Positions 16,277 to 26,851 of a DNA stretch of 38,934 nucleotides are shown here, piece by piece. Position 1 is the first letter of the stretch, and each line of letters starts with the position of its first letter. A program made the translations under genes and the position numbers. The stretch lies in contig CCNC01000175.1 in the NCBI GenBank assembly GCA_000824845.1, forward strand, positions 1 through 38,934, read 5' to 3'. The notes beneath the pieces are model-generated. The model saw nothing but the letters and a program-made list of their open reading frames with translations. It made no database searches and was not told where the DNA came from. Origin of the DNA: Mesorhizobium sp. ORS 3359 (GTDB lineage: Bacteria > Pseudomonadota > Alphaproteobacteria > Rhizobiales > Rhizobiaceae).

Positions 16277-16975
16277 ATGACCAAACTTCAGACCCCGCCC
16301 GAGGGGATTTCGCAAGAGGCCCTGGCAGGCCTAGTGACCGAAGCCGTGCAGCAGACATTGATGCAGCACGGTGTCCTGCTGGACGCACAGGCCCTGGTTT
16401 CAGCCAGTGTGCTCGCCGGCAGCGTGGCGGCCGCCCTCCCCTTCCTGCCGCCGGCGCAGCGCCATGCAATCGATTCCTTCAAGAGCGATTGGACCGTGCT
16501 CATCTCCGAGTTCTTCCGGACGGTGCCGGACAGAATCGCAAGCGGAAATCCGATGGCGTCCGATCAGGCTTCCGGGCGCGCGCCGCCGGAGGCGGGACGG
16601 CTTCAGAATATTGCGGAACGCACGGCCGGTCTTCAATCGATGCTGCTTGAGGATTGGGCGGGCGAAGTCGCCGGCTCGACCTATCTGGAAGAGAAGCTGC
16701 GCATCCCGCGCTCGACGCTGCATCGCTGGCAAAGGCGCGGCGAGGTCGTCGCGTTGCGCAAGGGCGGCCGCAAACATGTCTTCCCACTGGCCCAGTTCGT
16801 CGATGGGAGGCCGGTCCTGGGCATAAGCGAGGTGCTGTCGGCGACCGGCAATCCGAGGCTTGCCTGGTTCTGGCTGACCCGCCCCGCGCCCGAGCTTAAT
16901 GGCCGCGTCCCTATAGAGATGTTGAGGGAAGACATGGTCGCGGACGTGGTCCGCGCCGCGCGCACCGTGTCCTGA
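16277..16975 (+). CDS. Putative DNA-binding protein with ParS/Xre (DUF2384)-like C-terminus
   Basis: A 232-residue protein of unusual build. Residues 1-90 are Ala/Gln-rich and helical with no recognised domain. Residues about 134-175 look like a MerR/excisionase-type helix-turn-helix (STYLEEKLRIPRSTLHRWQRR, then a basic KGGRKHVFPLAQF wing). Residues 183-231 (LGISEVLSATGNPRLAWFWL, then PELNGRVPIEML and VVRAAR) fit the toxin-binding ParS/MbcA/Xre domain of DUF2384, where a helical start, W-L-pair and 'L.GR.P.E.L' are typical. No RES or other toxin gene is adjacent, so it may be a solitary regulator rather than an antitoxin. The nearest AGGAG is 21 nt from the ATG, so translation may be weak. 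It precedes the AT-rich porin control region. Confidence 0.65.
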   Translation: MTKLQTPPEGISQEALAGLVTEAVQQTLMQHGVLLDAQALVSASVLAGSVAAALPFLPPAQRHAIDSFKSDWTVLISEFFRTVPDRIASGNPMASDQASGRAPPEAGRLQNIAERTAGLQSMLLEDWAGEVAGSTYLEEKLRIPRSTLHRWQRRGEVVALRKGGRKHVFPLAQFVDGRPVLGISEVLSATGNPRLAWFWLTRPAPELNGRVPIEMLREDMVADVVRAARTVS

Positions 16976-17052
16976 GCTGGCTCGGCGACACGGTTTCCGC
17001 ACAACCGCGCGACAGAGTTCAGCTGGCTAACTGACCGTTATATAGCTGTAAT

Positions 17053-17125
17053 AATTGGCACATTTGGCACATTCTCATGGTTCATTGGTGTTTCGATTGT
17101 ATAAATTGTGCAACTTGTGCCAATT
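17053..17125. promoter_or_regulatory. Four-copy inverted repeat array upstream of the porin
   Basis: TTGGCACAT occurs twice in perfect tandem (17055-17063 and 17064-17072). Facing it are TTGTGCAAC (17106-17114) and TTGTGCCAA (17115-17123), also in a 9-nt period; the last is the reverse complement of TTGGCACAA. The two pairs therefore form a large imperfect inverted repeat with about 33 bp between them. Binding by a dimeric or tetrameric regulator with DNA looping would suit this; a stem-loop in RNA is the alternative. Confidence 0.55.
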
Positions 17126-17248
17126 TTACAAGTATATGACGTGATATTTGGGCAACAAGACCTTTGCAATAGTTTATAAGGCCGTCATTCCGACACAATC
17201 TCTGTTGTACGCGACCGCCGATTGGGCCATGTCCGGAGCGAAGAAGCG

Positions 17249-17270
17249 GCGCCCGGTGCGCGTGTTTTTT
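17249..17270 (+). terminator. Possible attenuator-like hairpin in the porin leader
   Basis: GCGC (17249-17252) pairs with GCGC (17258-17261) around CCGGT, followed after three bases by six T. The stem is only 4 bp, so this is a weak call; it lies about 80 nt before the porin ATG. Confidence 0.2.
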
Positions 17271-17348
17271 CAACGATGGGGACGGGGGTGGCAGAAGCCG
17301 AACGGCGTGTCAGACCTGTCTTGAACCTTTGACTGGAGATTCAAGAAA

Positions 17349-18509
17349 ATGAACATCAAGAGCCTTCTACTCGGCTCCGCTGCGGCCCTGATCGCAGTTT
17401 CGGGCGCCCGCGCCGCCGACGCGGTCACCGTCGCCGAGCCGGAACCGGCCGAATACGTGAAGATCTGCGACGTCTATGGCGCCGGTTACTTCTACATCCC
17501 CGGCACCGAGACCTGCCTGCGCGTCGGCGGCTATGTCCGCTACGACGCCGGCGTGGGCGATGTCGGCTCGTTCGACGGCGCCAAGAGTGTCGACGTTCGG
17601 GACGGCGACGTCCAGAACACCTGGTTCAAGAACACCCGCTTCACGCTGAAGACCTGGACCGGCCAGGAAACCGAACTCGGCACGTTGAAGACCTACACCG
17701 AGACGCGCTTCAATTTCGGCGACAAGAACCTGGTCACCGCCGACGGTGACGTCGACAGCAATCCCGCCGCCAACAAGGCGACCGACCTGCATTTCGCCTG
17801 GATCCAGCTCGGCGGCCTGCGCGTCGGTAAGGATGAGACGCCTTATGACCAGTTCATCGGTTATGCCGGCAATGTCATCCAGGACACGATCATCCCGTAT
17901 GGCATCAAGGACACCAATGTCGTCAGCTACTATTTCGACGCCGGCAGCGGCTTCTCGGGCGTCGTCTCGCTCGAAGAAGGCTCCGGTACCACCGGCACCA
18001 TCGACAGCTATGTCCCACACGTCGTCGGCGGCCTGAAGTACAAGGGCGACTGGGGCGCGCTCACTGGCGTCGTTGCCTATGACAGCAACTACGAGGAAGT
18101 GGCTGGCAAGGTTCGCCTCGATGTCAACGTCAACAAGGAACTGTCCCTGTTCATCATGGCCGGTTACGGCACCGACGACAACCTGAGCGACGATGCCGGC
18201 AACGCAATCGATGCCCATGGGCGCGGCTTCTACAAGCCATGGGGCGGCAACTGGGCTGTCTGGGGTGGCGGCACCTATAAGTTCAACGAGAAGACCTCGT
18301 TCAACCTCCAGGCCTCTGCTGACGACGACAAGAATTACGCTCTGGCAGCCAACGTCGCCTACACCATCGTTCCGGGCTTCACGATCACGACCGAAGTTGA
18401 TTGGGATCATTTCGGCCACTTCGACGACGGCACCCCGTTCGGCAATTGGACCAAGGCCGACAAGAAAGACAGCGTCGGCGGCATCGTCCGCTTCCAGCGC
18501 AATTTCTGA
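17349..18509 (+). CDS. Outer-membrane porin (RopA/Omp2b-type)
   Basis: A 386-residue beta-barrel porin of the alphaproteobacterial type 3 porin family. The signal peptide MNIKSLLLGSAAALIAVSGARAADA is cut near residue 22-23. It is followed by the family's hallmark region (EPAEYVKICDVYGAGYFYIPGTETCLRVGGYVRYD), with the two Cys that form a disulfide, and alternating amphipathic strands up to the C-terminal strand ending in Phe (VGGIVRFQRNF), the signal for BAM insertion. Such porins let small hydrophilic solutes through the outer membrane. Length is normal. The gene is preceded by an AT-rich 373-bp region with a repeat array and followed by a strong terminator, so it is a single-gene, highly expressed and probably regulated unit. 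Confidence 0.95.
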   Translation: MNIKSLLLGSAAALIAVSGARAADAVTVAEPEPAEYVKICDVYGAGYFYIPGTETCLRVGGYVRYDAGVGDVGSFDGAKSVDVRDGDVQNTWFKNTRFTLKTWTGQETELGTLKTYTETRFNFGDKNLVTADGDVDSNPAANKATDLHFAWIQLGGLRVGKDETPYDQFIGYAGNVIQDTIIPYGIKDTNVVSYYFDAGSGFSGVVSLEEGSGTTGTIDSYVPHVVGGLKYKGDWGALTGVVAYDSNYEEVAGKVRLDVNVNKELSLFIMAGYGTDDNLSDDAGNAIDAHGRGFYKPWGGNWAVWGGGTYKFNEKTSFNLQASADDDKNYALAANVAYTIVPGFTITTEVDWDHFGHFDDGTPFGNWTKADKKDSVGGIVRFQRNF

Positions 18510-18530
18510 TCGAGCCTCGTAGCTTAATAA

Positions 18531-18561
18531 AAAGGGCCCGCGGCATCGCCGCGGGCCTTTT
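18531..18561. terminator. Rho-independent terminator after the porin
   Basis: A 14-bp stem (AAAGGGCCCGCGGC with GCCGCGGGCCTTTT, one G-U pair) closes on an ATC loop and ends in a T run on the plus strand. The mirrored A run on the other side means it could also stop minus-strand transcription leaving the malic enzyme gene, whose stop codon is at 18601. Confidence 0.92.
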
Positions 18562-18600
18562 GCCATTTGGATGGGGCCGAGAAGCCGTTGCGCGGGCTCG

Positions 18601-20880
<2,280 letters not shown>

Positions 20881-21017
20881 GATGCCTGACGTTTTCCTCA
20901 CCAATTCGCGCTCTTGAGGCGAGCGCATTCTTTTGAACTACCGCTTAAGGCCATACTCGGCCGCTGTAAACCGCCAAGCGATCAAGTGACGGCGTTCCTC
21001 GGCGCTGCCGGCGACGA

Positions 21018-22202
21018 TCAAATCTTGCCTGATGAGATCGCGGCAATCTCGCGCAGGTGCTCGCTGACCGAAGCCCAGCGCGTCAGCCCAGAGGTGCCGG
21101 CGAACGGCCATTCGGAGAAGGGCGGATCATCACTTCCCAGGCGTCGCTTAAGCGCCGAGAGATAGGCCATCAGTTCCAACCGTTCCGCCTTTACCCTTTC
21201 AAGCGTGCGGCCGCGAATCTCATCCCGCGATATGGCCCGGTCGCGAAGCCGCTCGACCGCGCGGCGGATCGCGGCCGGCTGCGGCTCGGCGATGATGCAG
21301 TAGTCCGGATCGAAATAGACGTCGCGGCCGCCGATGCTCGGTGTCGAGACGATCGGCAACCCAGCCAGCAGATACTCCATGCTGGAATACATTGCCCCTT
21401 CTACCGCCGACAGGCAGAGCCCGACCGCGGCCTGGTTGTAGACGCGGTTGACCTCGGCGGAGGTCAGCCGGCCGGGCAGGCCATCGACGAGCGGATTGGC
21501 GATGCTGTGAAGCGGCGATTGCGCCTGCAGGCGACGGATGAAGGCGCGGTCGCCGGCCGGCGGCAATTCGCCGATCGAGGACGTCACATGGACCAATCTT
21601 TCGATCTCGAAGGCCAGATAGTGCCGCTTGGTGTGCGAGATGCGGCCATTGTAGACGGCATCGTACTCGACCGGCACGTCCGGCAGCGGCCGGAAGACGT
21701 CTTCCGAGATCATCAGATTGTGATTGGAGAAGATTGCATTGCCGCCAACGCCTGCAATCAGGCGTCGCTCTTCCTCTGTGTTGCAGAGAAAGATCAGCTC
21801 GTGCCTGGGGCAAACGTTGGCGAACCAGGCGAGATCCTTGCGTATCTGCTCGACGACGGCAGGCCGTTCCAGCGTCCAGTTCGGCATCAGAAGGAAGGTA
21901 GCGCGCCGTGGTGCAAGGCGTCGGCAGAAGGCGGCGAGCGCGTAGAGAGGGCGCCTGCCGCCGACAGGGACATAGAGGATCAACGGATCGCGACTGAAGA
22001 TGTGGAGAGGCATGTCGATGCCGCCATCGAGGCCCGAAATCGGCCCGCGCGCCGGAAGGATGAAGGGCAGCCGTATCCGCGTCCACGCCTTGATTTTGGT
22101 TCTGGTTCGGTTGGCTCGGTTAGCGGCAAGAAGCCGAATGCGGCCGAGCGAGCCGGCGGGGCCGACCATCTCCTCGAACGTCTCGTGTCCGTCCTGCTTC
22201 AT
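21018..22202 (-). CDS. GT-B fold glycosyltransferase (family 1/4-like)
   Basis: A 394-residue protein whose C-terminal half has the GT-B donor-site signature: AAVGLCLSAVEGAMYSSMEY (260-278), then LLAGLPIVSTPSIGGRD (278-294), where the first Glu and the second Ser/Thr-Gly loop bind the nucleotide-sugar, and VERLRDRA afterwards. The N-terminal half has Rossmann-like strands (LILYVPVGGRRPLYAL, ATFLLMPNWTLERP, HELIFLCNTEEE), with SNHNLMISEDVFRPL before the linker. The acceptor is unknown; a polysaccharide or lipid glycan is likely. Several starts are possible; the ATG at 22202 has GGTGGGG 3-4 nt upstream, while the frame is open to 22334. It stands as a single gene between the malic enzyme and mutS, with no other glycan genes around. 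Confidence 0.78.
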   Translation of the reverse strand: MKQDGHETFEEMVGPAGSLGRIRLLAANRANRTRTKIKAWTRIRLPFILPARGPISGLDGGIDMPLHIFSRDPLILYVPVGGRRPLYALAAFCRRLAPRRATFLLMPNWTLERPAVVEQIRKDLAWFANVCPRHELIFLCNTEEERRLIAGVGGNAIFSNHNLMISEDVFRPLPDVPVEYDAVYNGRISHTKRHYLAFEIERLVHVTSSIGELPPAGDRAFIRRLQAQSPLHSIANPLVDGLPGRLTSAEVNRVYNQAAVGLCLSAVEGAMYSSMEYLLAGLPIVSTPSIGGRDVYFDPDYCIIAEPQPAAIRRAVERLRDRAISRDEIRGRTLERVKAERLELMAYLSALKRRLGSDDPPFSEWPFAGTSGLTRWASVSEHLREIAAISSGKI

Positions 22203-22368
22203 CGCCCCACCGTGTTTCTCATGGGCCCGGACGATCCATATGTCGGCCGACCTCGTGAGGCAACATGCCTTCCGCACCTGTCCTGCTGATGGCGCAACCG
22301 TCCAGTCTTCCCCTGCTTTTCGCGCCGCCGGCATTAAACCGGGCTGCCACTTCTGCTAGCGTCCCGGC

Positions 22369-25107
22369 ATGAACATGCACATGCCGACAGACAACGACGC
22401 CCAGGAGACGACGACGCCTGCGCCCGCCGCCGGCGGCGTCACGCCGATGATGGAGCAGTATATCGAGATCAAGGCGGCGAACCCTGACTCGCTTTTGTTC
22501 TACCGCATGGGCGATTTCTACGAGCTGTTCTTCGACGACGCGGAGAAGGCGAGCCAGGCCCTCGGCATCGTCTTGACTAAGCGCGGCAAGCACCAGGGCC
22601 ACGACATTCCGATGTGCGGCGTGCCGGTGCATGCGGCGGACGACTATCTGCAGAAGCTGATCGCGCAGGGTTTTCGCGTTGCCGTCTGCGAGCAGATCGA
22701 GGATCCGGCCGAAGCCAAGAAACGCGGCTCAAAATCGGTGGTGCGCCGGGACGTGGTGCGGCTGGTCACGCCCGGCACCATCACCGAGGACAAGCTGCTC
22801 GCGCCCTCGGAATCGAGCTTCCTGATGGCGCTCGGCCGCGTCAAGGCTGGCGGCGGCGCTGCCAGCCAGGCGAGCTTCGCGCTGGCCTGGATCGACATTT
22901 CGACCGGCGCGTTCCGCGTTGCCGAGACGAGCGCCGAGCGGCTGCTTGCCGACATCTTTCGCGTCGACCCGCGCGAGTTGATCGTCGCCGAGCCGGTTTT
23001 CCACGATCCGGAGCTCAGGCCGGTCTTCGATGTGCTTGGCCGGGTCGCCAACCCGCAGCCGCCGTCATTGTTCGATTCGGCCTCGGCCACGGGCCGCATC
23101 GCGCGCTTCTTCGAGGTGGCGACGCCGGACAGTTTCGGCACGTTCTCGCGCGCCGAATTGTCGGCGATTTCGGGCGCCATCGCCTATGTCGAAAAGACGC
23201 AAAAGGCCGAACGCCCGCCGCTGTCGCGGCCCGAGCGCGAGGAGCAGGGCTCGACGCTGTTCATCGATCCGGCGACCCGCGCCAACCTGGAACTGCTGCG
23301 CACGCTCTCCGGCAGCCGCGACGGCTCGCTGTTCAAGGCGATCGACCGCACCGTGACCGGCGGCGGGGCGCGACTGCTCGCCGATCGGCTGATGGCGCCG
23401 CTGACCGACCCGGCCGCAATCGCGGCAAGGTTGGATTCGGTCTCCTTCTTCCGCTCCGAAGCGCGGCTCTGCCAGGGTCTGCGGGCGAGCCTGAAAAGCG
23501 TCGCCGACATGCCGAGGGCGCTGTCCAGGCTGGCGCTCAACCGCGGCGGGCCGCGCGACCTGGGCGCGCTGCGCGCCGGCTTCGAGGCGGCCGGCGCGAT
23601 CGCCGAGTTGTTCGCGGCAACCGCGCTGCCCGCCGAGCTCGCCGCGGCGCTGGCCGCGATCAAGGCCTTGCCCGAGGCGCTTGCCCGCCATCTCAGCGAA
23701 GCGCTCGACGCGGAGCTGCCGCTGATCAAGCGCGACGGCGGCTTCGTGCGGTCGAGCTACAACGCCGAACTCGACGAGATGCGGGCGCTGCGCGACGAAT
23801 CGCGAAAAGTGATCGCCGGGCTGGAGCGCTCGCTCATCGAGGAAACCGGCATCCGCTCGCTGAAGATCCGGCACAACAATGTGCTCGGCTATTACATCGA
23901 GGTGACGGCCAACCATCACGCGATCATGACCGGCAGCGACGCCGCCAAGGCGCGCTTCATCCATCGCCAGACCATGGCCAATGCCATGCGCTTCACCACG
24001 ACGGAGCTGGCGGAGCTGGAATCGAAGATCGCCAACGCCGCCGACCGGGCGCTGAGCATCGAGCTCGCCGCCTTCGACCGGCTGACGGCGGAAGTGGTGG
24101 GTGAAGCGGACAGCATCCGCGCCGGCGCCGAGGCGCTTGCCGCTCTGGACGTGTCGGCGGCATTGGCGCTTCTTTCCGAAAGCGAGGGCTGGTGCCGGCC
24201 GGTAGTCGATGCCGGCCTCGCTTTCGAAATTGTCGGCGGACGCCACCCGGTGGTCGAGCAGGCGCTCAGGCGTTCCGGCGAAGGGCCGTTCGTCGCCAAT
24301 GATTGCGACCTCTCGCCCGAAAGCGGCGCCAAGGCCGGCGCGATCTGGCTGCTCACCGGCCCCAATATGGGCGGTAAATCGACATTCCTCAGGCAAAACG
24401 CACTGATCGCCATCCTGGCCCAGACCGGCTCCTTCGTGCCGGCGCAAAGCGCCCATATCGGCGTCGTCGACCGCCTGTTCTCACGCGTCGGCGCCTCGGA
24501 CGACCTGGCGCGCGGCCGCTCGACCTTCATGGTCGAGATGGTCGAGACGGCGGCGATCCTCAACCAAGCGGGCGAGCGGGCGCTGGTGATCCTGGACGAG
24601 ATCGGCCGCGGCACGGCCACCTTCGATGGGTTGTCGATCGCCTGGGCGGCGGTTGAATACCTGCACGAGAAGAACCGCTGCCGGGCGATTTTCGCCACGC
24701 ATTTCCACGAGATGACGGCGTTGGCGGGCAAGCTCCCCCGGCTCCACAACGTCACCATGCGGGTCAAGGAATGGGAAGGCGACGTCGTCTTCCTGCACGA
24801 GGTCGGCAAAGGCGCGGCCGACCGCTCCTACGGCGTGCAGGTGGCGCGGCTGGCCGGCCTTCCGGAAGCGGTCGTTGCCCGGGCCAGGGAAGTCCTGCAT
24901 CAGCTGGAAGAGGGCGAGGTTTCGGGCAAGACCAACCGGCTGGTCGACGATTTGCCGCTGTTTTCGGTGGCGGTGAAACGCGAAGCGCCGAAGCCGGTCA
25001 AGAGCGATGCGCTGGGCGAAGCGCTGGGCGCAATCAATCCCGACGAGATGACGCCGCGCGAGGCGCTGGAGGCGCTTTACCGGCTGAAGGGGCTGGCGAG
25101 CCGGTAG
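22369..25107 (+). CDS. mutS: DNA mismatch repair protein MutS
   Basis: A 912-residue mismatch sensor that starts methyl-independent repair with MutL. The mismatch-reading Phe-x-Glu motif is F50-Y51-E52 in the N-terminal domain I (RMGDFYELFF). The connector, lever and clamp domains follow, then the ABC-type ATPase: Walker A GPNMGGKST at 664-672, Walker B/DE box in VILDEIGRGTATFDG, and the FATHFHE signature. The C-terminal helix-turn-helix dimer region (EALEALYRLKGLA) is complete. The ATG at 22369 is one of three nearby in-frame Met codons; I cannot separate them by ribosome binding site. It is divergent from the glycosyltransferase and its stop codon directly abuts the stop codon of the convergent methyltransferase gene. 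Confidence 0.98.
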   Translation: MNMHMPTDNDAQETTTPAPAAGGVTPMMEQYIEIKAANPDSLLFYRMGDFYELFFDDAEKASQALGIVLTKRGKHQGHDIPMCGVPVHAADDYLQKLIAQGFRVAVCEQIEDPAEAKKRGSKSVVRRDVVRLVTPGTITEDKLLAPSESSFLMALGRVKAGGGAASQASFALAWIDISTGAFRVAETSAERLLADIFRVDPRELIVAEPVFHDPELRPVFDVLGRVANPQPPSLFDSASATGRIARFFEVATPDSFGTFSRAELSAISGAIAYVEKTQKAERPPLSRPEREEQGSTLFIDPATRANLELLRTLSGSRDGSLFKAIDRTVTGGGARLLADRLMAPLTDPAAIAARLDSVSFFRSEARLCQGLRASLKSVADMPRALSRLALNRGGPRDLGALRAGFEAAGAIAELFAATALPAELAAALAAIKALPEALARHLSEALDAELPLIKRDGGFVRSSYNAELDEMRALRDESRKVIAGLERSLIEETGIRSLKIRHNNVLGYYIEVTANHHAIMTGSDAAKARFIHRQTMANAMRFTTTELAELESKIANAADRALSIELAAFDRLTAEVVGEADSIRAGAEALAALDVSAALALLSESEGWCRPVVDAGLAFEIVGGRHPVVEQALRRSGEGPFVANDCDLSPESGAKAGAIWLLTGPNMGGKSTFLRQNALIAILAQTGSFVPAQSAHIGVVDRLFSRVGASDDLARGRSTFMVEMVETAAILNQAGERALVILDEIGRGTATFDGLSIAWAAVEYLHEKNRCRAIFATHFHEMTALAGKLPRLHNVTMRVKEWEGDVVFLHEVGKGAADRSYGVQVARLAGLPEAVVARAREVLHQLEEGEVSGKTNRLVDDLPLFSVAVKREAPKPVKSDALGEALGAINPDEMTPREALEALYRLKGLASR

Positions 25108-25764
25108 TCAAAACAATCGGAACATCGGCGTCACCAGCCCTGCCGACTGGAGCCAGCCGAGCAATTCGACCGCGAGTACCGCCGCAAGGAAGTAGGAGCC
25201 GTCGGTGGCGGTCCGCTTCAGCGCCACCGTGTCGAACGTGACGAGAGACGAGCCCAAGACGTCGTCGGCATCGCGCCGCAGACGGGGAAAGAAGGCCGGC
25301 ACGCTTCGACGATAGCGCCGATAGGCCTCGCCAAACATGGCATCCAGCGCGACCACTTCGCGTTCCGCGACATAGGAAAAGACCAGGCAGGTGAAGACAA
25401 AGAGAAACGCCGAAAGAATCAGCGACCCGAATGTCAGCCCGACGCCGGCCAGCCCAAGGGCCGAGAAGAAATAGAGCGGGTTGCGCGTATAGGCATAAGG
25501 GCCGGTCGTAACGAGCTCACGGTTCTTGCGTCCGCCAACGTAGAGCGCTGCCCAGCAGCGGCCGCCTATGCAGAGGAGGATCAGCACGGTACCCGCAAAT
25601 TCCAGCATTTCGCGAAAGGTGCTGCCTTGCGGCCACCCGCTTTCCACAAGCAGGGCCGGCGCCAGGACGACGGGAGCAGCCAGCCAAAGGAAACGAATCC
25701 TTCTGCCTTGTTGAAAAACCGCCGCAGCAAGCGGCATCGGGGGCTTCTTCTGCATTTGCGTCAT
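25108..25764 (-). CDS. ICMT/PEMT-like integral membrane methyltransferase
   Basis: A 218-residue membrane protein with about five transmembrane helices and the isoprenylcysteine methyltransferase (PEMT/NnrU-like) core: ELVTTGPYAYTRNPLYFFSALGLAGVG, then an acidic helix with FGEAYRRYRRSVPAFFP. In the family, the R-N-P-x-Y and downstream E-x(n)-Y motifs bind S-adenosylmethionine. Bacterial members methylate small lipophilic or lipid substrates; the substrate is unknown here. The start at ATG 25764 lies only 4 bp after the stop codon of the DUF3313 lipoprotein gene, so the two form an operon with translational coupling; an ATG at 25755 is the alternative. Confidence 0.85.
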   Translation of the reverse strand: MTQMQKKPPMPLAAAVFQQGRRIRFLWLAAPVVLAPALLVESGWPQGSTFREMLEFAGTVLILLCIGGRCWAALYVGGRKNRELVTTGPYAYTRNPLYFFSALGLAGVGLTFGSLILSAFLFVFTCLVFSYVAEREVVALDAMFGEAYRRYRRSVPAFFPRLRRDADDVLGSSLVTFDTVALKRTATDGSYFLAAVLAVELLGWLQSAGLVTPMFRLF

Positions 25765-25768
25765 CGCC

Positions 25769-26683
25769 TCAATCGTTGCGCACCACGGCTCCCTTGTCGG
25801 TCCAGGCCGGCGGCAGCCCCATGCGATCGCCGACAAAGCCGACCAGTCCGGGTGATTTGCCGAACGCCTTGCAGGCCGGGTATTTCGGCTCCCTGCCGAC
25901 CATGGCGCGCATCTCCGCCCTGGTCGGCAGCGACGGAAGCGTGCCGAAGGGCGTCTTGCCGGTGACCAGGAGCTTGCTGAAATCGTGGCCGAACTTCGCC
26001 GCCAGCTCGTAGGCGTCGCCCTCGCGGGCGACCCGGCCCGAATCCAGCAGCGCGTTCGCGCCGCGTCCCCAGATCATGGCCGCCGCCTGCTTGCCATTGA
26101 CGCCAACCGCTTCGGCTTCAAGCGACAGGCTGCCCAATCCGATCGGCAGGCGCGGAACCGGAATGTGCATTTCGGGAAGCGCGACGGAAACCGCCGTGGA
26201 CGCAACCTTCGAAACGCCGACCGCCAGCGCATTCGTCGGCGTCGCATGCGTTACCATGGCGTGGACCGTCAGGTCGGCCGGCTCGGTCAGCGCGACCACT
26301 TGAAAGCGCTGGCTGAGGCCTGAGCAGAGGGTCCTGTCGACGGCATTCGTGATCAGGCCGCGCTGCGCCGGCGTCAATGTCGATTTTCCGGCGGCGGGCG
26401 GTGAAAAGCCCGTCGGAATGATCCGAACGGTTCTTGCCGCGAGCACGTCGTCCTTGCTCACCCGCATCAGCGAGCGGGCCAACCAACCGTCCGACGGTTT
26501 CAGCTCGTCATAGGATTGCAGCGAGCCTACCTGATCCAGCGGCGCGGACGCGCAGCCGACCGCGAGCATGCTCAAGACCAGCACAAACGGCCAGATTATG
26601 CGGTGGTCGGCGCGGCATGCCTGCCGATCGGCCAGGCCGCGACCGATGTGAGCCTCGCGACGGGAACGCAAGCAAGCTGCCAT
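25769..26683 (-). CDS. DUF3313 family lipoprotein
   Basis: A 304-residue lipoprotein. A hydrophobic segment (IIWPFVLVLSMLAVGC) ends in a lipobox LAVGC followed by Ala-Ser, so the mature protein is lipidated at Cys and, with no Asp at position +2, should go to the outer membrane. Mature features SYDELKPSDGWLARSLMRV, RTVRIIPTGFSPP, DLTVHAMVTHATPTNALAVG and the DSGRVAREGDAYELAAKFGHDFSKLL region match DUF3313. The N-terminal extension before the hydrophobic segment is long (about 30 residues) with the ATG at 26683; a later start is possible. It heads a two-gene operon with the methyltransferase and is divergent from the TetR gene over a 30-bp palindrome. Confidence 0.8.
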   Translation of the reverse strand: MAACLRSRREAHIGRGLADRQACRADHRIIWPFVLVLSMLAVGCASAPLDQVGSLQSYDELKPSDGWLARSLMRVSKDDVLAARTVRIIPTGFSPPAAGKSTLTPAQRGLITNAVDRTLCSGLSQRFQVVALTEPADLTVHAMVTHATPTNALAVGVSKVASTAVSVALPEMHIPVPRLPIGLGSLSLEAEAVGVNGKQAAAMIWGRGANALLDSGRVAREGDAYELAAKFGHDFSKLLVTGKTPFGTLPSLPTRAEMRAMVGREPKYPACKAFGKSPGLVGFVGDRMGLPPAWTDKGAVVRND

Positions 26684-26730
26684 GGATGCCTCTGACTGGG
26701 TGCGCCCGGCGACGCGTGTTGGGGGGAGCG

Positions 26731-26760
26731 TCAATAATTGCACTCAGTGCAATAAATTGA
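26731..26760. promoter_or_regulatory. TetR-type operator in the divergent promoter region
   Basis: ATTGCACT (26737-26744), one central C, then AGTGCAAT (26746-26753) give a perfect 17-bp palindrome. The outer TCAAT (26731-26735) and ATTGA (26756-26760) extend it, out of register by one base. A TGGCACC/GGTGCAA inverted pair follows at 26761-26785. It lies 48-77 bp upstream of the lipoprotein start and 92-121 bp upstream of the TetR start, as expected for a regulator that controls both directions. Confidence 0.75.
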
Positions 26761-26851
26761 TGGCACCATTATGGCGAGGTGCAATGACGGGACTTGAACA
26801 TGCGCTAAATTTCCTGTCGCATCCGGCGAGCGGTCATGGCAGGAGCGCTCC

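Larger units (their letters stand above)
16976..17348. other. AT-rich control region and leader of the porin gene
   Basis: These 373 bp between the ParS-like gene and the porin are far richer in A and T than the surroundings and hold no convincing gene. The left part carries the repeat array at 17053-17125. The right part is a leader of perhaps 150-170 nt with a GC hairpin followed by six T at 17249-17270, and a GGAG ribosome binding site before the porin ATG. No -35/-10 pair stands out clearly enough to call. Confidence 0.6.

Noticed and set aside
15020..16975. One 651-codon frame spanning the adenosine kinase-like gene and the ParS-like gene
   Set aside because: Its first part is a shadow of the kinase in another frame; only the last 232 codons from 16277 look like a protein, so this is not a fusion.
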